A stretch of 64,000 nucleotides of DNA from Candidatus Nitrosopolaris wilkensis (GTDB lineage: Archaea; Thermoproteota; Nitrososphaeria; Nitrososphaerales; Nitrososphaeraceae): assembly GCA_003176995.1 (NCBI GenBank), contig QHBN01000013.1, forward strand, positions 27,593-91,592, given 5' to 3'. The position numbers were made by a program, and so were the translations under genes. Shown piece by piece: positions 28,956 to 37,819 of the stretch; the first letter of the stretch is position 1, and each line of letters starts with the position of its first letter. The notes beneath the pieces were generated by a model, which worked only from the letters and a program-made list of their open reading frames with translations, ran no database searches and was not told where the DNA came from.

Positions 28956-29280
28956 TTCCTTCGATTCCCTCGATTACGACAAACGAAACAGTCTTCGATA
29001 ATGGTCTGCATTCAGCAATTGTTATTTCGTCACCCTCTGTGACATCAATGCATTCTGGAAGATATGCATGTACTCTTGATCTGCTTCTTTCATAACGCTG
29101 ATATTTGGCCACTTGGTGTGGAAATTCTCTTGAAACAACAACCATATTCTTTGCCTTAGCACTAACAACTATTCCAGATAAAAGCTTCCCCCTTACAGAA
29201 AGTTTACCGTGAAAAGGACATAGGATGTCAGCACAAGCTTTCCGTGGAGGAGTAACTGCAATGCCAAAATTCCTAGCCAA
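28945..29280 (-). CDS. rps17: ribosomal protein uS17
   Basis: The 111-aa protein of the archaeal type has CPFHGKLSVRGKLLSGIVVS and KYQRYERSRSRVHAYLPECI. GDEITIAECRPLSKTVSFVV forms the OB-fold core that binds 16S rRNA. The TTG start lies 11 bp after the rpp29 stop. Confidence 0.94.
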   Translation of the reverse strand: MARNFGIAVTPPRKACADILCPFHGKLSVRGKLLSGIVVSAKAKNMVVVSREFPHQVAKYQRYERSRSRVHAYLPECIDVTEGDEITIAECRPLSKTVSFVVIEGIEGIGT

Positions 29281-29291
29281 TTCTATTCAAC

Positions 29292-29585
29292 TCAGTGAGT
29301 ACGCGCGACACGATCTTCTGGTCTTCCGATAAGAGATGGACCCCTTATAAAGCAAGCGCTGGACGGGAGGAGCACTCTCATCTTCTCTGCTGAGATTTTT
29401 GATATCTTCTTCGGTCCTGCACTTGTCATTAAGGTAATCATATTTTTGGTTTCGAAGATAATAGTTCCGGATAAGCCAAGGATCGTGGGTTGGGGGCTGG
29501 TTATGATGGTTGCACCAAGACCGATGAGCTCGTGTGAGAGAATATTCTTAGGTGTTATCATGGTTTTTCTTAGAACCTCTTTCAT
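29292..29585 (-). CDS. rnp1: RNase P protein component 1 (Rpp29/Pop4)
   Basis: The 97-aa Sm-like protein of archaeal RNase P pairs with Rpp21 to help 5' tRNA maturation. Seen are ILSHELIGLGATIITSPQPT, LSGTIIFETKNMITLM and the basic end FIRGPSLIGRPEDRV. It lies between uL29 and uS17, its usual archaeal place, and overlaps uL29 by 38 bp. It is small but complete. Confidence 0.9.
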   Translation of the reverse strand: MKEVLRKTMITPKNILSHELIGLGATIITSPQPTILGLSGTIIFETKNMITLMTSAGPKKISKISAEKMRVLLPSSACFIRGPSLIGRPEDRVARTH

Positions 29586-29769
29586 TGAGAATAGTCATTA
29601 TCCGAGCAATATCCCTTCGAATCCAACGTATATCCCCAGTCTGTTTTTTTAGGGTGCCTTTCGCGCCTTCGGCCCTAAGTTTTGCCAAATCCGCGTTTAA
29701 TTCGGACAATTTGTCGGTCAAATCGGGATGGTTCATTTCCCGTAGGGTTTTTAGTCTAAGTCTGGCCAT
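29548..29769 (-). CDS. rpl29: ribosomal protein uL29
   Basis: The 73-aa two-helix protein sits at the polypeptide exit tunnel, next to the SRP docking site. MARLRLKTLREMNHPDLTDK, then AKLRAEGAKGTLKKQTGDIR and WIRRDIARIMTILNER match the family. The start overlaps the end of uS3 by 14 bp. Confidence 0.92.
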   Translation of the reverse strand: MARLRLKTLREMNHPDLTDKLSELNADLAKLRAEGAKGTLKKQTGDIRWIRRDIARIMTILNERGSKKNHDNT

Positions 29770-30505
29770 TTGTATTTCCCTGAGCTACTATTGTTCCCCT
29801 ATCTGTTTGTCTAGGCTTTAAGGCAACATCTCCAGCAGCCGTAGCAGGCGTCGTACTTTGTTCAGCACCTACGTCGGTAGGAATTTGAGATTGCGCTGAA
29901 TCAACCTGCGTGGAGGATTCTGAGAACTCGAACTCTTGCGGAAGCTCACCTTTCAACGCAATCCTTAATTGTATGCCCATCAGCCCCATTTTTGTCAAAA
30001 CCGAGGTAATTCCGATCCGAACAATTTGCTCAGCAAGATGGCCGCTTTTGGGCATCACTCCTGAGGAGTGTTTTTCAAAGTGAGCACGTTCGCTTCGAAG
30101 TTTTCCCGCAATCGATACCTCCACCCCTAGCGCTCCAGCATTCATAATCGTATTCATTGACCACATGGCTGCCCTTCTAAAGGCGGTACCCCTTTCTATT
30201 AATTGAGCAATCCTATTGCACATAATTTTTGGATTCAGTTCAGGAACAGACACTTCAAGGACAGATATTTGTGGATTCGTCAAACCAAATTTCTCCTCAA
30301 GTTTAGTCGTCAGGTCTTTAATACCTGTTCCCTTTCTACCAATAACTAGACCAGGTCTTGTAACATATAGCGTTATCCTAGTACCTATAGGTGTTTTCTG
30401 AACCTCTACGTCTCCGTAGCCTGCGTCCTTCAGCGTTGAGGCCAAGTATTCATCTAACTCTAGGTTGCGATAGTTATTTTTCATCACGTTCTTAACGGCG
30501 CTCAA
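29756..30505 (-). CDS. rps3: ribosomal protein uS3
   Basis: The 249-aa protein has the KH domain (TRPGLVIGRKGTGIKDLTTK) and the C-terminal GAEVSIAGKLRSERA-like segment here GVEVSIAGKLRSERAHFEKH. A Ser/Thr/Gln/Ala-rich tail of about 50 residues, likely disordered, extends past the core. The TTG start lies 2 bp after the uL22 stop; an ATG at residue 8 is possible. Confidence 0.94.
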   Translation of the reverse strand: MSAVKNVMKNNYRNLELDEYLASTLKDAGYGDVEVQKTPIGTRITLYVTRPGLVIGRKGTGIKDLTTKLEEKFGLTNPQISVLEVSVPELNPKIMCNRIAQLIERGTAFRRAAMWSMNTIMNAGALGVEVSIAGKLRSERAHFEKHSSGVMPKSGHLAEQIVRIGITSVLTKMGLMGIQLRIALKGELPQEFEFSESSTQVDSAQSQIPTDVGAEQSTTPATAAGDVALKPRQTDRGTIVAQGNTNGQT

Positions 30506-30507
30506 TA

Positions 30508-30978
30508 TTATGCTAAACCTTCCTTTGCTACCAATTCTATATGGACTAACATGCCGATTTTTGGGCTTGCTCTTCCCATTGCCCTCGGAGTAAATCGTTC
30601 AAGCTTTGTCCCTCTGTGAACGACGGCACTTACAATTCTGAGTCTATCAAGATCCATACCCTTGTATTCAGCATTGGATTCCAGATTATCAAGAAGTTTC
30701 AAGAATTCTTTAGCGGTTTTTTGAGGAAACCTACCTGCAAAAAAGCCATCTTGTATGTTTGATCTATGGGCCACCTCGTTGTTGTACCGCCTATATGGAA
30801 CTGCAAGCCTCTTAGCGATAACATTTTCTAAAAACTCCCGCGCTTTCTCGATTGAATATCCCTTAATTGCTATAGCGACTTCTCTTGAGTGTTTTGGGGA
30901 AATGTTTTTTTCTCTTAGAGCCGCCCTCACATGCTTGGTTTTGTCAAATTGCTGAAAGGCGTACGAATAATTTGGCAT
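30508..30978 (-). CDS. rpl22: ribosomal protein uL22
   Basis: The 156-aa protein reads MPNYSYAFQQFDKTKHVRAA, then KHSREVAIAIKGYSIEKARE and the beta-hairpin loop region ending SPKIGMLVHIELVAKEG. ATG 30978 was chosen: it is 7 bp after the uS19 stop and gives the canonical archaeal N terminus. The open frame continues 21 codons into uS19 without homology. Confidence 0.94.
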   Translation of the reverse strand: MPNYSYAFQQFDKTKHVRAALREKNISPKHSREVAIAIKGYSIEKAREFLENVIAKRLAVPYRRYNNEVAHRSNIQDGFFAGRFPQKTAKEFLKLLDNLESNAEYKGMDLDRLRIVSAVVHRGTKLERFTPRAMGRASPKIGMLVHIELVAKEGLA

Positions 30979-30985
30979 GTGAGAT

Positions 30986-31393
30986 TCACTTAAGTGGTAC
31001 GTAGAGCGAGGATCTGGATGCTCCGACGCCAGGAGCGCCATGTTGTACTCTTCTATTAGTTATCGCATATTCACCAAGATAATGTCCTATCATTTCCGCC
31101 TTTATATTAACTGCAAAAAATTCTTTCCCATTGTGAACTTTAACACTCAGCCCTATCATGTCAGGCAGAATAATCATATCACGGACATGGGTCTTTAATT
31201 CACCTTTGAGCTTACCTTCTCGTGCTAATTTTATCTCTTCACGTAATTTTCTCTTTGCATCGTTCATGTATTTTCCAACTCTCTTATCAAGGGATCTTCG
31301 AACACGTGCATTTAAAAGTGGAATTAATGCTTCAATAGATAACGTTTGTAATTGCTCAGGCGAATAGCCTTTGAATTTGAATTCCCGAACCAA
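30986..31393 (-). CDS. rps19: ribosomal protein uS19
   Basis: The 135-aa protein carries the archaeal start KFKGYSPEQLQTLSIEALIP, TWVRD-like THVRDMIILPDMIGLSVKVH, then HYLGEYAITNRRVQHGAPGV. It contacts the A-site tRNA side of the small-subunit head. Only 51 bp separate it from uL23; the uL2 gene that sits here in many archaea is missing. Confidence 0.95.
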   Translation of the reverse strand: MVREFKFKGYSPEQLQTLSIEALIPLLNARVRRSLDKRVGKYMNDAKRKLREEIKLAREGKLKGELKTHVRDMIILPDMIGLSVKVHNGKEFFAVNIKAEMIGHYLGEYAITNRRVQHGAPGVGASRSSLYVPLK

Positions 31394-31444
31394 CTAATTC
31401 TGCCACTTGTCTGCTACTTTTAAATCTAACGAGACATGAAGATG

Positions 31445-31744
31445 TTACACAAGGCCCAAACTTGTTGCAAGGTCCCTTGCTCCTTCCGCTGTGGCGAATT
31501 TCACTATTGCTTTCTTGCCTCGAATACTCCTGAGTGTATTAACATCCTGTACCTCCACTTCGTAAAGACTTTTCAATGCAGCCTTGATGTGCTTCTTAGT
31601 TGCTTGATGATCCACTATGAATATTATCATATTCTGGCCTTCTATTAGATTGAATGCTTTTTCAGTGATGTAGGGTTTGATAATTATCCTCCTAGCTTCT
31701 TCGGCACTCATGTTTTCTAGCGGTTTCGCGCGATTACTACTCAT
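31445..31744 (-). CDS. rpl23: ribosomal protein uL23
   Basis: The 99-aa protein matches IIIKPYITEKAFNLIEGQNM and FIVDHQATKKHIKAALKSLY, then VNTLRSIRGKKAIVKFATAE. It lies at the tunnel exit beside uL29. It overlaps uL4 by 8 bp. Confidence 0.94.
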   Translation of the reverse strand: MSSNRAKPLENMSAEEARRIIIKPYITEKAFNLIEGQNMIIFIVDHQATKKHIKAALKSLYEVEVQDVNTLRSIRGKKAIVKFATAEGARDLATSLGLV

Positions 31745-32561
31745 GCAGACTCATCTCACTCACTCCAGACTTCACAGGTCTAGCGTCCTTCAGTTTTTCG
31801 ATAGCATTTTGAGAGAATATTGTCAGCCTAATTTGTTTGGACCCTGGAACTAAGTCTAGGACGCTTAATTGTCTCACACCCTTTATGTGGACCCCGGGGA
31901 GAGAACCTGATACCTGGCAAATCTTGTCTTTTTCGCTCCCCGTGACAACCAATGCACTATACCCCACACGGTTTTTGCGCCCCCTGCGTCTGGCTAAGCC
32001 TGATCTGACCTTGCGTGACGAAATTGCTCTGCGTAGGTCTTCAGTCAAGCCCAAAGTAATTAAGACCTTTTTTAGATCCTTTGCCTTTGAAACTGTTTCA
32101 ATATCGTTAGAGACAACAACAGGAAAATTTGAAACGTTTCCTACCTTGTGCCCCCGTTGCTCTATCAAGTCTTTTCTCGCAGTGGCTGCGATAGCCGAAC
32201 GCAGTGCCAGATTTTTCTCTTTCTTATTAACTTTTTTGTAGATTTTTTTCCAAGATTGCGGTGGATGCGCTACTCTGCCATGTCTCACCCCCGCGACTCC
32301 CGCTGCCTGTCCTGCTCTTGGAAAACCTTCGCCACGTGCTCTAGCAATTCTTGCCATTCCAAGACCTGTGTTACGGGACTCGGCACTAACAATCTCGCCT
32401 GCTGCCGGATAACGACCCTGTCTCTGAAAGCCGTGTGACAACATGTTCACATAGACCTTGTGTATGACATCGGGTCTGTAAGCGCTCTTAAAGACTTCTG
32501 GCAACAGGGTTGTATCCGTCTTGCGACCGTCAAGACCAAGTACCCCGACGTTCAAACTCAT
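31737..32561 (-). CDS. rpl4: ribosomal protein uL4
   Basis: The 274-aa protein of the archaeal/eukaryotic type has the long tunnel loop with GMARIARARGEGFPRAGQAA and GVRHGRVAHPPQSWKKIYKK. The C-terminal domain KDLKKVLITLGLTEDLRRAI follows. It overlaps uL3 by 4 bp at its start. Confidence 0.95.
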   Translation of the reverse strand: MSLNVGVLGLDGRKTDTTLLPEVFKSAYRPDVIHKVYVNMLSHGFQRQGRYPAAGEIVSAESRNTGLGMARIARARGEGFPRAGQAAGVAGVRHGRVAHPPQSWKKIYKKVNKKEKNLALRSAIAATARKDLIEQRGHKVGNVSNFPVVVSNDIETVSKAKDLKKVLITLGLTEDLRRAISSRKVRSGLARRRGRKNRVGYSALVVTGSEKDKICQVSGSLPGVHIKGVRQLSVLDLVPGSKQIRLTIFSQNAIEKLKDARPVKSGVSEMSLHE

Positions 32562-33556
32562 TCGACGACTACCTCTAGTACTTTTGGTTCGAAGATCTTT
32601 TTCTGGAAGTTGCGTATCGGCTGTCTCATTTTGATAAGTCTCTTAGGGACACCCGGGATTGAACCTTTCACAACTATATAATCGCCATTTACCAGCCCGA
32701 AGTGCTTGAAACCGCCCCTTGGATTGATATGATCCGCGGCGTCGTTCTGAGTATTGGATATCGTAAGGATTCGTTTATTGTATTCTGTTCGCTGATGGAA
32801 ACCTCTTTGACCCTGTCTCGGAACTGTATACATTACGACTGCAGGCGAGATAGGACCTAACGTGCCTACAGCACGCACGCTCTTTCTAGACTTGTGTTGT
32901 TTTCTCTTTACGCCAAATCTCGTAATAGGACCTTCAATACCCTTGCCTCTAGTGATTGCAGAAACGTCGATGTACTGACCTACCTGGAAAATGTCACTCA
33001 CTCGAATTTCTTTGCCCAGTATGGTCTTTAAGTAATCGTATCTCGTTTTGGCATCTTTTCCTGTTACAGCAATTTCGAAGACAAATGGTTTCTTTTGTGA
33101 TAGATTGGCGTCACGCGGCAAAACCGAAACCAAAGCGACGACAGAGACAGCCTTATCAAGTTTCGATTCAGAGTCCACAAGTTTTTCTTCGTCAAATTTG
33201 GCAGTAAATTTGCGACGAAGATCTTTCGGTAGATCTTTTGAGTAAACATCAAAAATGACATCTTTTCCATTTTGATTCTCGCTATAAGCCCGAATACCAA
33301 TTATTCTAACAGGCGGGGTAACAACGACTGTACTAGGATTTAAAAAATGTTTGCCAAAGTTTGGAGTTTTCTCTCGATCGTCGATAGTTAGAACGTGTAT
33401 CACTCCCGCTTTAAAGCCAGCAAAACCGGCTAGTTTTGATTTCTCTTCTGCACTCTGAGGCCAGCTTCGGATCCTGGATTCGATGCTTTTAGCTCTAGCC
33501 CTCGGCCTGAAGGCAATGCTACCTCGTCTCGGAGCGCTGTACTTACGGTGGCCCAT
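32558..33556 (-). CDS. rpl3: ribosomal protein uL3
   Basis: The 332-aa protein starts MGHRKYSAPRRGSIAFRPRA and contains GFKAGVIHVLTIDDREKTPN. The long extension reaching the peptidyl transferase centre includes KRKQHKSRKSVRAVGTLGPI and QGQRGFHQRTEYNKRIL. ATG 33556 is preferred over the TTG three codons upstream. It is the first ribosomal gene of the operon. Confidence 0.95.
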   Translation of the reverse strand: MGHRKYSAPRRGSIAFRPRARAKSIESRIRSWPQSAEEKSKLAGFAGFKAGVIHVLTIDDREKTPNFGKHFLNPSTVVVTPPVRIIGIRAYSENQNGKDVIFDVYSKDLPKDLRRKFTAKFDEEKLVDSESKLDKAVSVVALVSVLPRDANLSQKKPFVFEIAVTGKDAKTRYDYLKTILGKEIRVSDIFQVGQYIDVSAITRGKGIEGPITRFGVKRKQHKSRKSVRAVGTLGPISPAVVMYTVPRQGQRGFHQRTEYNKRILTISNTQNDAADHINPRGGFKHFGLVNGDYIVVKGSIPGVPKRLIKMRQPIRNFQKKIFEPKVLEVVVE

Positions 33557-33674
33557 ATAGACCAAGACTGCGCCTGCCCTTTAATAACCATATTCCCCTT
33601 CTCGAAACCCTGTCTAGCTTCACGCTCGCTCAAAAAGAAGAATAGCTGACAAAAACCTAATATCCGATAAACTA

Positions 33675-34526
33675 CTATGAAAGAAAATGATTGAAGATAG
33701 CAAGCGATCCCAATATTGCTTCTTCCAATCTAATTGTCTTAGTTCCCTGAAAAGGAAACATATTCAGTACAAATTCATATGCATCGATACGGCGACCTTC
33801 TACGGCTAGCATTTCGTCTACCCCTTTTTTTGGTGTACCGAATACTAGCAATAAATTCCTAGAAGATTTAAGGCATGCCATAATCTTAGCCTCCTTATCC
33901 TTGACATAATCGCCTTTTTTGGAGGTAATAATAATCTGAGTATTCGAGGTTGACTCTAATAATTTATTAAGACTGTATGTTTCCTGTATCTCATATCCCC
34001 AATACTTATCTTTCATGTCATAATCTGTGGCTTCCTTGCCTTTTAGCGATGGATGTGTGGAGACGATTTTTACATTAACCTTTTTACCATGAAAACCTGA
34101 TCCTTCGAAACTGACAAGACTGCTTAGACCTACATCCGCATGCAATTTGCCTCCGACCTTTAGAATTACTCCGACCCGCACATCTCCAAACTTTACATCT
34201 CTGATTCTTTCTAGCTCGCGATGGTGAGGTGCGTTGATTGGATGCAGAAGACCTGCATATTGTAACTGATCTGTGTGAGGATACAATAATTTTCTCAGGT
34301 ATTGTGGAGTATCGAGGTAACGTAAGACTGTCTTTAAGAGCGAAAAATCTTCTGAAGAGGTATTTGTTGTCTTGTCATGATATATGTAGACTTTTTTTAC
34401 ACGAAACATAGAACAGGCTCGGGCAAATTGGCATATTTTTATCGTCTTGTCCCTCTTTGTCTGCTCATCTGAAAGTGAAGAATCAGGAATGGCTATCCAA
34501 AGATTGGGAAAATTTAGATCACTCAT
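33675..34526 (-). CDS. SPOUT-family RNA methyltransferase (DUF171/C9orf114-like)
   Basis: The 283-aa protein starts LWIAIPDSSLSDEQTKRDKT. It contains FARACSMFRVKKVYIYHDKT, then YLRKLLYPHTDQLQYAGLLH, an inserted OB-like domain (GVILKVGGKLHADVGLSSLV) and a C-terminal knot part (LVFGTPKKGVDEML, FPFQGTKTIRLEEAI). These are the features of the family of putative uridine-N3 rRNA methyltransferases that precede rpl3 in archaea. It begins inside the stop codon of the thioredoxin-fold gene and lies 118 bp upstream of rpl3. Confidence 0.85.
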   Translation of the reverse strand: MSDLNFPNLWIAIPDSSLSDEQTKRDKTIKICQFARACSMFRVKKVYIYHDKTTNTSSEDFSLLKTVLRYLDTPQYLRKLLYPHTDQLQYAGLLHPINAPHHRELERIRDVKFGDVRVGVILKVGGKLHADVGLSSLVSFEGSGFHGKKVNVKIVSTHPSLKGKEATDYDMKDKYWGYEIQETYSLNKLLESTSNTQIIITSKKGDYVKDKEAKIMACLKSSRNLLLVFGTPKKGVDEMLAVEGRRIDAYEFVLNMFPFQGTKTIRLEEAILGSLAIFNHFLS

Positions 34527-35065
34527 TCAGCAACTGCTTTATTGAGCAGACTATACTCTTCAAAAGTTTTTGCTGAAAATTGCTCTGATTCTAGGTACTG
34601 TTTTGCTTGCTCAAAGATGGATTTCTTCTCTGTTTCGTTATAAGACCTGAAATCTGTAAGATTTGCTTCAATAAATTCCATAAGCTTGGCATCAGTCAAA
34701 GGGCTTTCCCTCATCAATCCATCCTGGAATGGAATCTTATAGCGTAATTTGATTCCTGCTTCTAAGTAGCCGTACTGCCCCAAAACCTTTCGTGTCTCGC
34801 CTACTACCTCGCCGGATGCTAGCAGCAAAAGGAGATTATTCCTCAAAAGCGCGGTAGCAATCCCTAAAACTCTCACTCCATGCTGGTAAGATTCACTATG
34901 CATCTCCACTACTTGCGGAATCCCGTGTATGAAACAGCCTGGACAATTGACCTGAAAGACTTCAACGAGCACTACATTTCCAGTTTCTCTATCGATGTTG
35001 GTAGGTTCCTGAACCCATTCGGATACAATTAGATTCGGAGCTTTGTCTCCTATGTGAACAGGCAT
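34523..35065 (-). CDS. thioredoxin-fold protein, peroxiredoxin/TlpA-like, CPGC motif
   Basis: The 180-aa protein resembles AhpC/TlpA-type redoxins: GDKAPNLIVSEWVQEPTN near the N terminus, then VVLVEVFQVNCPGCFIHGIP with a CxxC pair at about residues 39-42, and HGVRVLGIATAL. The CPGC resolves as a possible redox-active dithiol. No signal peptide is seen, so it should be cytoplasmic. A C-terminal helical extension is present. It is co-transcribed with the SPOUT methyltransferase through an ATGA overlap. The substrate is unknown. Confidence 0.75.
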   Translation of the reverse strand: MPVHIGDKAPNLIVSEWVQEPTNIDRETGNVVLVEVFQVNCPGCFIHGIPQVVEMHSESYQHGVRVLGIATALLRNNLLLLLASGEVVGETRKVLGQYGYLEAGIKLRYKIPFQDGLMRESPLTDAKLMEFIEANLTDFRSYNETEKKSIFEQAKQYLESEQFSAKTFEEYSLLNKAVAE

Positions 35066-35101
35066 GCATTTTCAACTTGAAGAAATTATCATTTAAACCG
35101 A

Positions 35102-35839
35102 CTAGGCACCCTTGTTGGCCAGTTTGCCTTTGGCCATTGCAGCATATTTTTCAATCTCTTCTTCTTCGACTTTTCTCATGGTTTTAGAATCATTAGCTAT
35201 TATTGCCATCTTAACGTGTCTCGTACCTGTTTTCTCTTCACTTACGAGAGAAATAGATTCCATTGCGAGAGCACCACCTTCTTCCATAGACATATTATCC
35301 TTGTAGCTTTTTTCTAGAAATTCAGTCACCTGGTCGCTGCCTGCACCGATTGCGACGGCGTCATAACCTATATAAGTTCCACTTGGATCGGTCAAATAAA
35401 GAGCGGCACCACTTTTGTCGACGCCGGCAAGGATGAGCGCAACGCCGAAGGGTCTAACCCCAGCGTACTGCGTGAACTGCTGCGCCATGTCCGCAATGTT
35501 TTTGGCTACACCTTCCACATCGACTGGCTCATCATATATCAGCCTGTTACTCTGCGCAAAAAACCTGGCGTGGTCGACCTGAGTCCTAGCATCAGGTATG
35601 TAACCCGCCGCAGCTACCCCTATATGATCGTCAACCTGAAATATTTTTTGAGTTACATCCGATATCTGTAGCTTTCTCGCCTTTTCTTCGACTGCCAAGA
35701 GGACCCCCTCTTTACTCTTTATTCCAATGGCTAGTGTCCCTCGTCTTACTGTCTCAATTGCATATTCAACTTGATAAAGTCTACCATCCGGTGAAAATAC
35801 TGTAATCGCCCTATCATAACCTGCTGCTGCTGGTAACAA
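35102..35839 (-). CDS. psmA: proteasome subunit alpha
   Basis: The 245-aa protein forms the outer heptameric rings of the 20S proteasome. It carries the alpha-type N-terminal extension GYDRAITVFSPDGRLYQVEY, then ETVRRGTLAIGIKSKEGVLL and the RPFGVALILAGVD segment. As expected for alpha it lacks a catalytic N-terminal threonine. The TTG start 22 bp downstream of an AT-rich TATA element fits leaderless translation; an overlapping ATG two bases earlier is out of frame. No psmB is in the window. Confidence 0.95.
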   Translation of the reverse strand: MLPAAAGYDRAITVFSPDGRLYQVEYAIETVRRGTLAIGIKSKEGVLLAVEEKARKLQISDVTQKIFQVDDHIGVAAAGYIPDARTQVDHARFFAQSNRLIYDEPVDVEGVAKNIADMAQQFTQYAGVRPFGVALILAGVDKSGAALYLTDPSGTYIGYDAVAIGAGSDQVTEFLEKSYKDNMSMEEGGALAMESISLVSEEKTGTRHVKMAIIANDSKTMRKVEEEEIEKYAAMAKGKLANKGA

Positions 35840-35860
35840 TTCATTTTTAACTACTTCGTA

Positions 35861-35873
35861 ATGTTTAATTTAA
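35861..35873 (-). promoter_or_regulatory. TATA-type promoter element of psmA
   Basis: The minus strand reads AAATTTAAATTAAA, 22-34 bp before the TTG at 35839. It lies between divergent psmA and the DUF371 gene. Confidence 0.45.
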
Positions 35874-35922
35874 ATTTACCTTCAACATTTCTATTCTTAT
35901 CAGGGGTTAATTCCACGCCGGC

Positions 35923-36342
35923 ATGGTTCAAGACGAGATAATCTTTTATGGCCACCCCAATGTGCGCAGTACCCACACGAGGACAATTGAGATAACCAAA
36001 GCTCCAACCCTTAGCTTAAGGGGGGATTGCATCATAGGCGTCAACGCAAACAAAGCATGTAGAGATTTGAAACCAACGTTGAAGCGCTCGCTTCAACAAG
36101 CAGATTTGGTTGTAAAAATAGAGATTGAAGTGAGTGATTTATCCTTCGCAATTGACGCGAGGGGTGATTCGCGTCTGTCTCTTCTAAACCATCACGACAT
36201 AGTTATTCGTAAATCAGATTTTGTATGCCCTAGAACAGTTGCAATTACCTGCAATAAGGCTTCCTCAGATATCCCTGGCGACATAGTACAGTTATTAGGG
36301 AAACCGGGAGTGCAAGGATTATTGAGGATAAGAATAGAGTAA
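35923..36342 (+). CDS. DUF371 family archaeal protein
   Basis: The 139-aa protein begins with EIIFYGHPNVRSTHTRTIEI and LSLRGDCIIGVNANKACRDL, and contains RTVAITCNKASSDIPGDIVQ. This sequence profile is that of DUF371, a single-domain beta-rich protein family of archaea with no experimentally assigned role. It is divergent from psmA and convergent with purC (25-bp gap). Confidence 0.85.
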   Translation: MVQDEIIFYGHPNVRSTHTRTIEITKAPTLSLRGDCIIGVNANKACRDLKPTLKRSLQQADLVVKIEIEVSDLSFAIDARGDSRLSLLNHHDIVIRKSDFVCPRTVAITCNKASSDIPGDIVQLLGKPGVQGLLRIRIE

Positions 36343-36367
36343 TTAGGTACTAATCTCGATTGTAACC

Positions 36368-37237
36368 TCAGCAAACGGTATCCTCTAGTCTCAACTTATT
36401 ACCCGTGATCTGTTCGTAGGCCCATACATATCTTCTCGTTAGCTCGCTTAATAACTCAGAGGGTATTACAGGTGCTACAATTTTTCCCCCATCCCTTATG
36501 GAGTTATCAACATTATCCTTGAATCCAGTTCTTATAAGCCAGTCCCTCAGTAACTGCTTATCGAAGCTTTCCTGATCTCTCCCCGGCGAATAATCAGATC
36601 GCAACCATAAACGAAATTCATCCGGTCCTATGGAGTCGCCTAGTAGGATGTCACCGTGTGCTAAATCCCTGCCGAATTCAAACTTAACATCTGCAATGAT
36701 AAACCCCCTTTTTTCAGCTATGTCGCTCATCTTATTGTATATTGATATTGAAGTCTGCTCCAGATAGTCAAAATCGTTGTCGGAAATGAGTCCAGAACTT
36801 AGAGCATCTTCTCTTTTCACCGGGACATCGTGCTCTTCTGATTTTGTCGTTGGATCGAAAACAGGATTCGGTAGTCGAGATGCCTTGATTGGTGTGATAT
36901 TGTCGGAAAAAAAAGTACGATTGTCCGTGGATTTGCGAAGGCGTTCAAACAAACTTCCATACATATAACCTCTTACTACGCATTCTAATGGTATCATCTC
37001 CATTCGTTTTACTTCCATCTTGCTTTTGTTGTGAACTCTAACCATGTGATGTTCAGTGTTAAGTGAGTCAAACCAAAATTCGCCGAATTTGCATAAGACT
37101 TCCCCTTTCCTAGGTACTATGTTCGCCATTTGTATATCGAACGCTGAGACTCGATCTGAAAAATGGAACAGCAAATTACCATTGTCTAATTGATAAATAT
37201 CTTTAACTTTGCCTTTGCGAATTAATCTCATAATCAT
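36368..37237 (-). CDS. purC: phosphoribosylaminoimidazole-succinocarboxamide synthase
   Basis: The 289-aa enzyme ligates aspartate to CAIR. RKGKVKDIYQLDNGNLLFHF is the ATP-site start. Further motifs are ECVVRGYMYGSLFERL, KSEEHDVPV, FIIADVKFEFGRD and LGDSIGPDEFRLW. The ATG pair at residues 1 and 3 follows a TATA-like AATAAAACAT at about 37253. It is transcribed away from the other purine genes, with tRNA-Thr between them. Confidence 0.94.
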   Translation of the reverse strand: MIMRLIRKGKVKDIYQLDNGNLLFHFSDRVSAFDIQMANIVPRKGEVLCKFGEFWFDSLNTEHHMVRVHNKSKMEVKRMEMIPLECVVRGYMYGSLFERLRKSTDNRTFFSDNITPIKASRLPNPVFDPTTKSEEHDVPVKREDALSSGLISDNDFDYLEQTSISIYNKMSDIAEKRGFIIADVKFEFGRDLAHGDILLGDSIGPDEFRLWLRSDYSPGRDQESFDKQLLRDWLIRTGFKDNVDNSIRDGGKIVAPVIPSELLSELTRRYVWAYEQITGNKLRLEDTVC

Positions 37238-37330
37238 CTTTGTCGAGCTCGGAAATAAAACATAATCGGACGATACTGGGGGAAATTTTTTTAAAAATTT
37301 TATGGTTTCTGTACCTCTATTCTAATTATG

Positions 37331-37405
37331 AGGTCATGGTGGGATTCGAACCCACGACCTAAGGTTTACAAAACCTTCGCTCTAACCAGGCTGAGCTACA
37401 TGACC
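37331..37405 (-). tRNA. tRNA-Thr(TGT)
   Basis: Minus strand: acceptor GGTCATG/CATGACC, D-stem GCTC/GAGC, anticodon arm AAGGT-TTTGTAA-ACCTT with anticodon TGT, T-arm GTGGG-TTCGAAT-CCCAC, discriminator T. All stems pair fully and the 75-nt length needs no intron, the only tRNA of the five here without one. No CCA is encoded. Confidence 0.95.
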
Positions 37406-37488
37406 GCAAGAACATTCGTAATCAGATTCGTTCAAATATTTAATTAATACTTTCGGTAATAACTCCTGCGTTTGCTTAAGGAACAAGT

Positions 37489-37791
37489 GTGCTCTTGACG
37501 AAATCTAATCTATCCGATTTTCTGGTTTTGGTCACTATCGAGAATAAACCATATGTAAGTGATCCTGAGGGCGAGACAATACTTCGAGACTTGGTTGTTA
37601 AAGGGGGATATTCGAATATTAAGTCGGTAAGGTCCACCAAAAACCTGAAAATGATTATCACGGCAAAATCCAAAAGTGTAGCTGAGGAGAGCGTTCGCAA
37701 AATGTGCAAAGAACTCCGAATTTTCAATCCGGTTATTAGTAACTGTTCAGTGAAGGCAATGTTAGGGAAGGCCGATAGCATGACCAAGTAG
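37489..37791 (+). CDS. purS: phosphoribosylformylglycinamidine synthase subunit PurS
   Basis: This 100-aa small alpha/beta protein bridges PurL and PurQ in the FGAM synthase complex. FLVLVTIENKPYVSDPEGET with the DPEG signature, then ILRDLVVKGGYSNIKSVRST and ITAKSKSVAEESVRKMCKEL fit the family. The GTG start is chosen; a TTG two codons later is possible. purQ and purL follow on the same strand but after a CBS gene of opposite orientation. Confidence 0.88.
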   Translation: MLLTKSNLSDFLVLVTIENKPYVSDPEGETILRDLVVKGGYSNIKSVRSTKNLKMIITAKSKSVAEESVRKMCKELRIFNPVISNCSVKAMLGKADSMTK

Positions 37792-37819
37792 GAACGAGGT
37801 TATTATTTGATTCAGTTAG

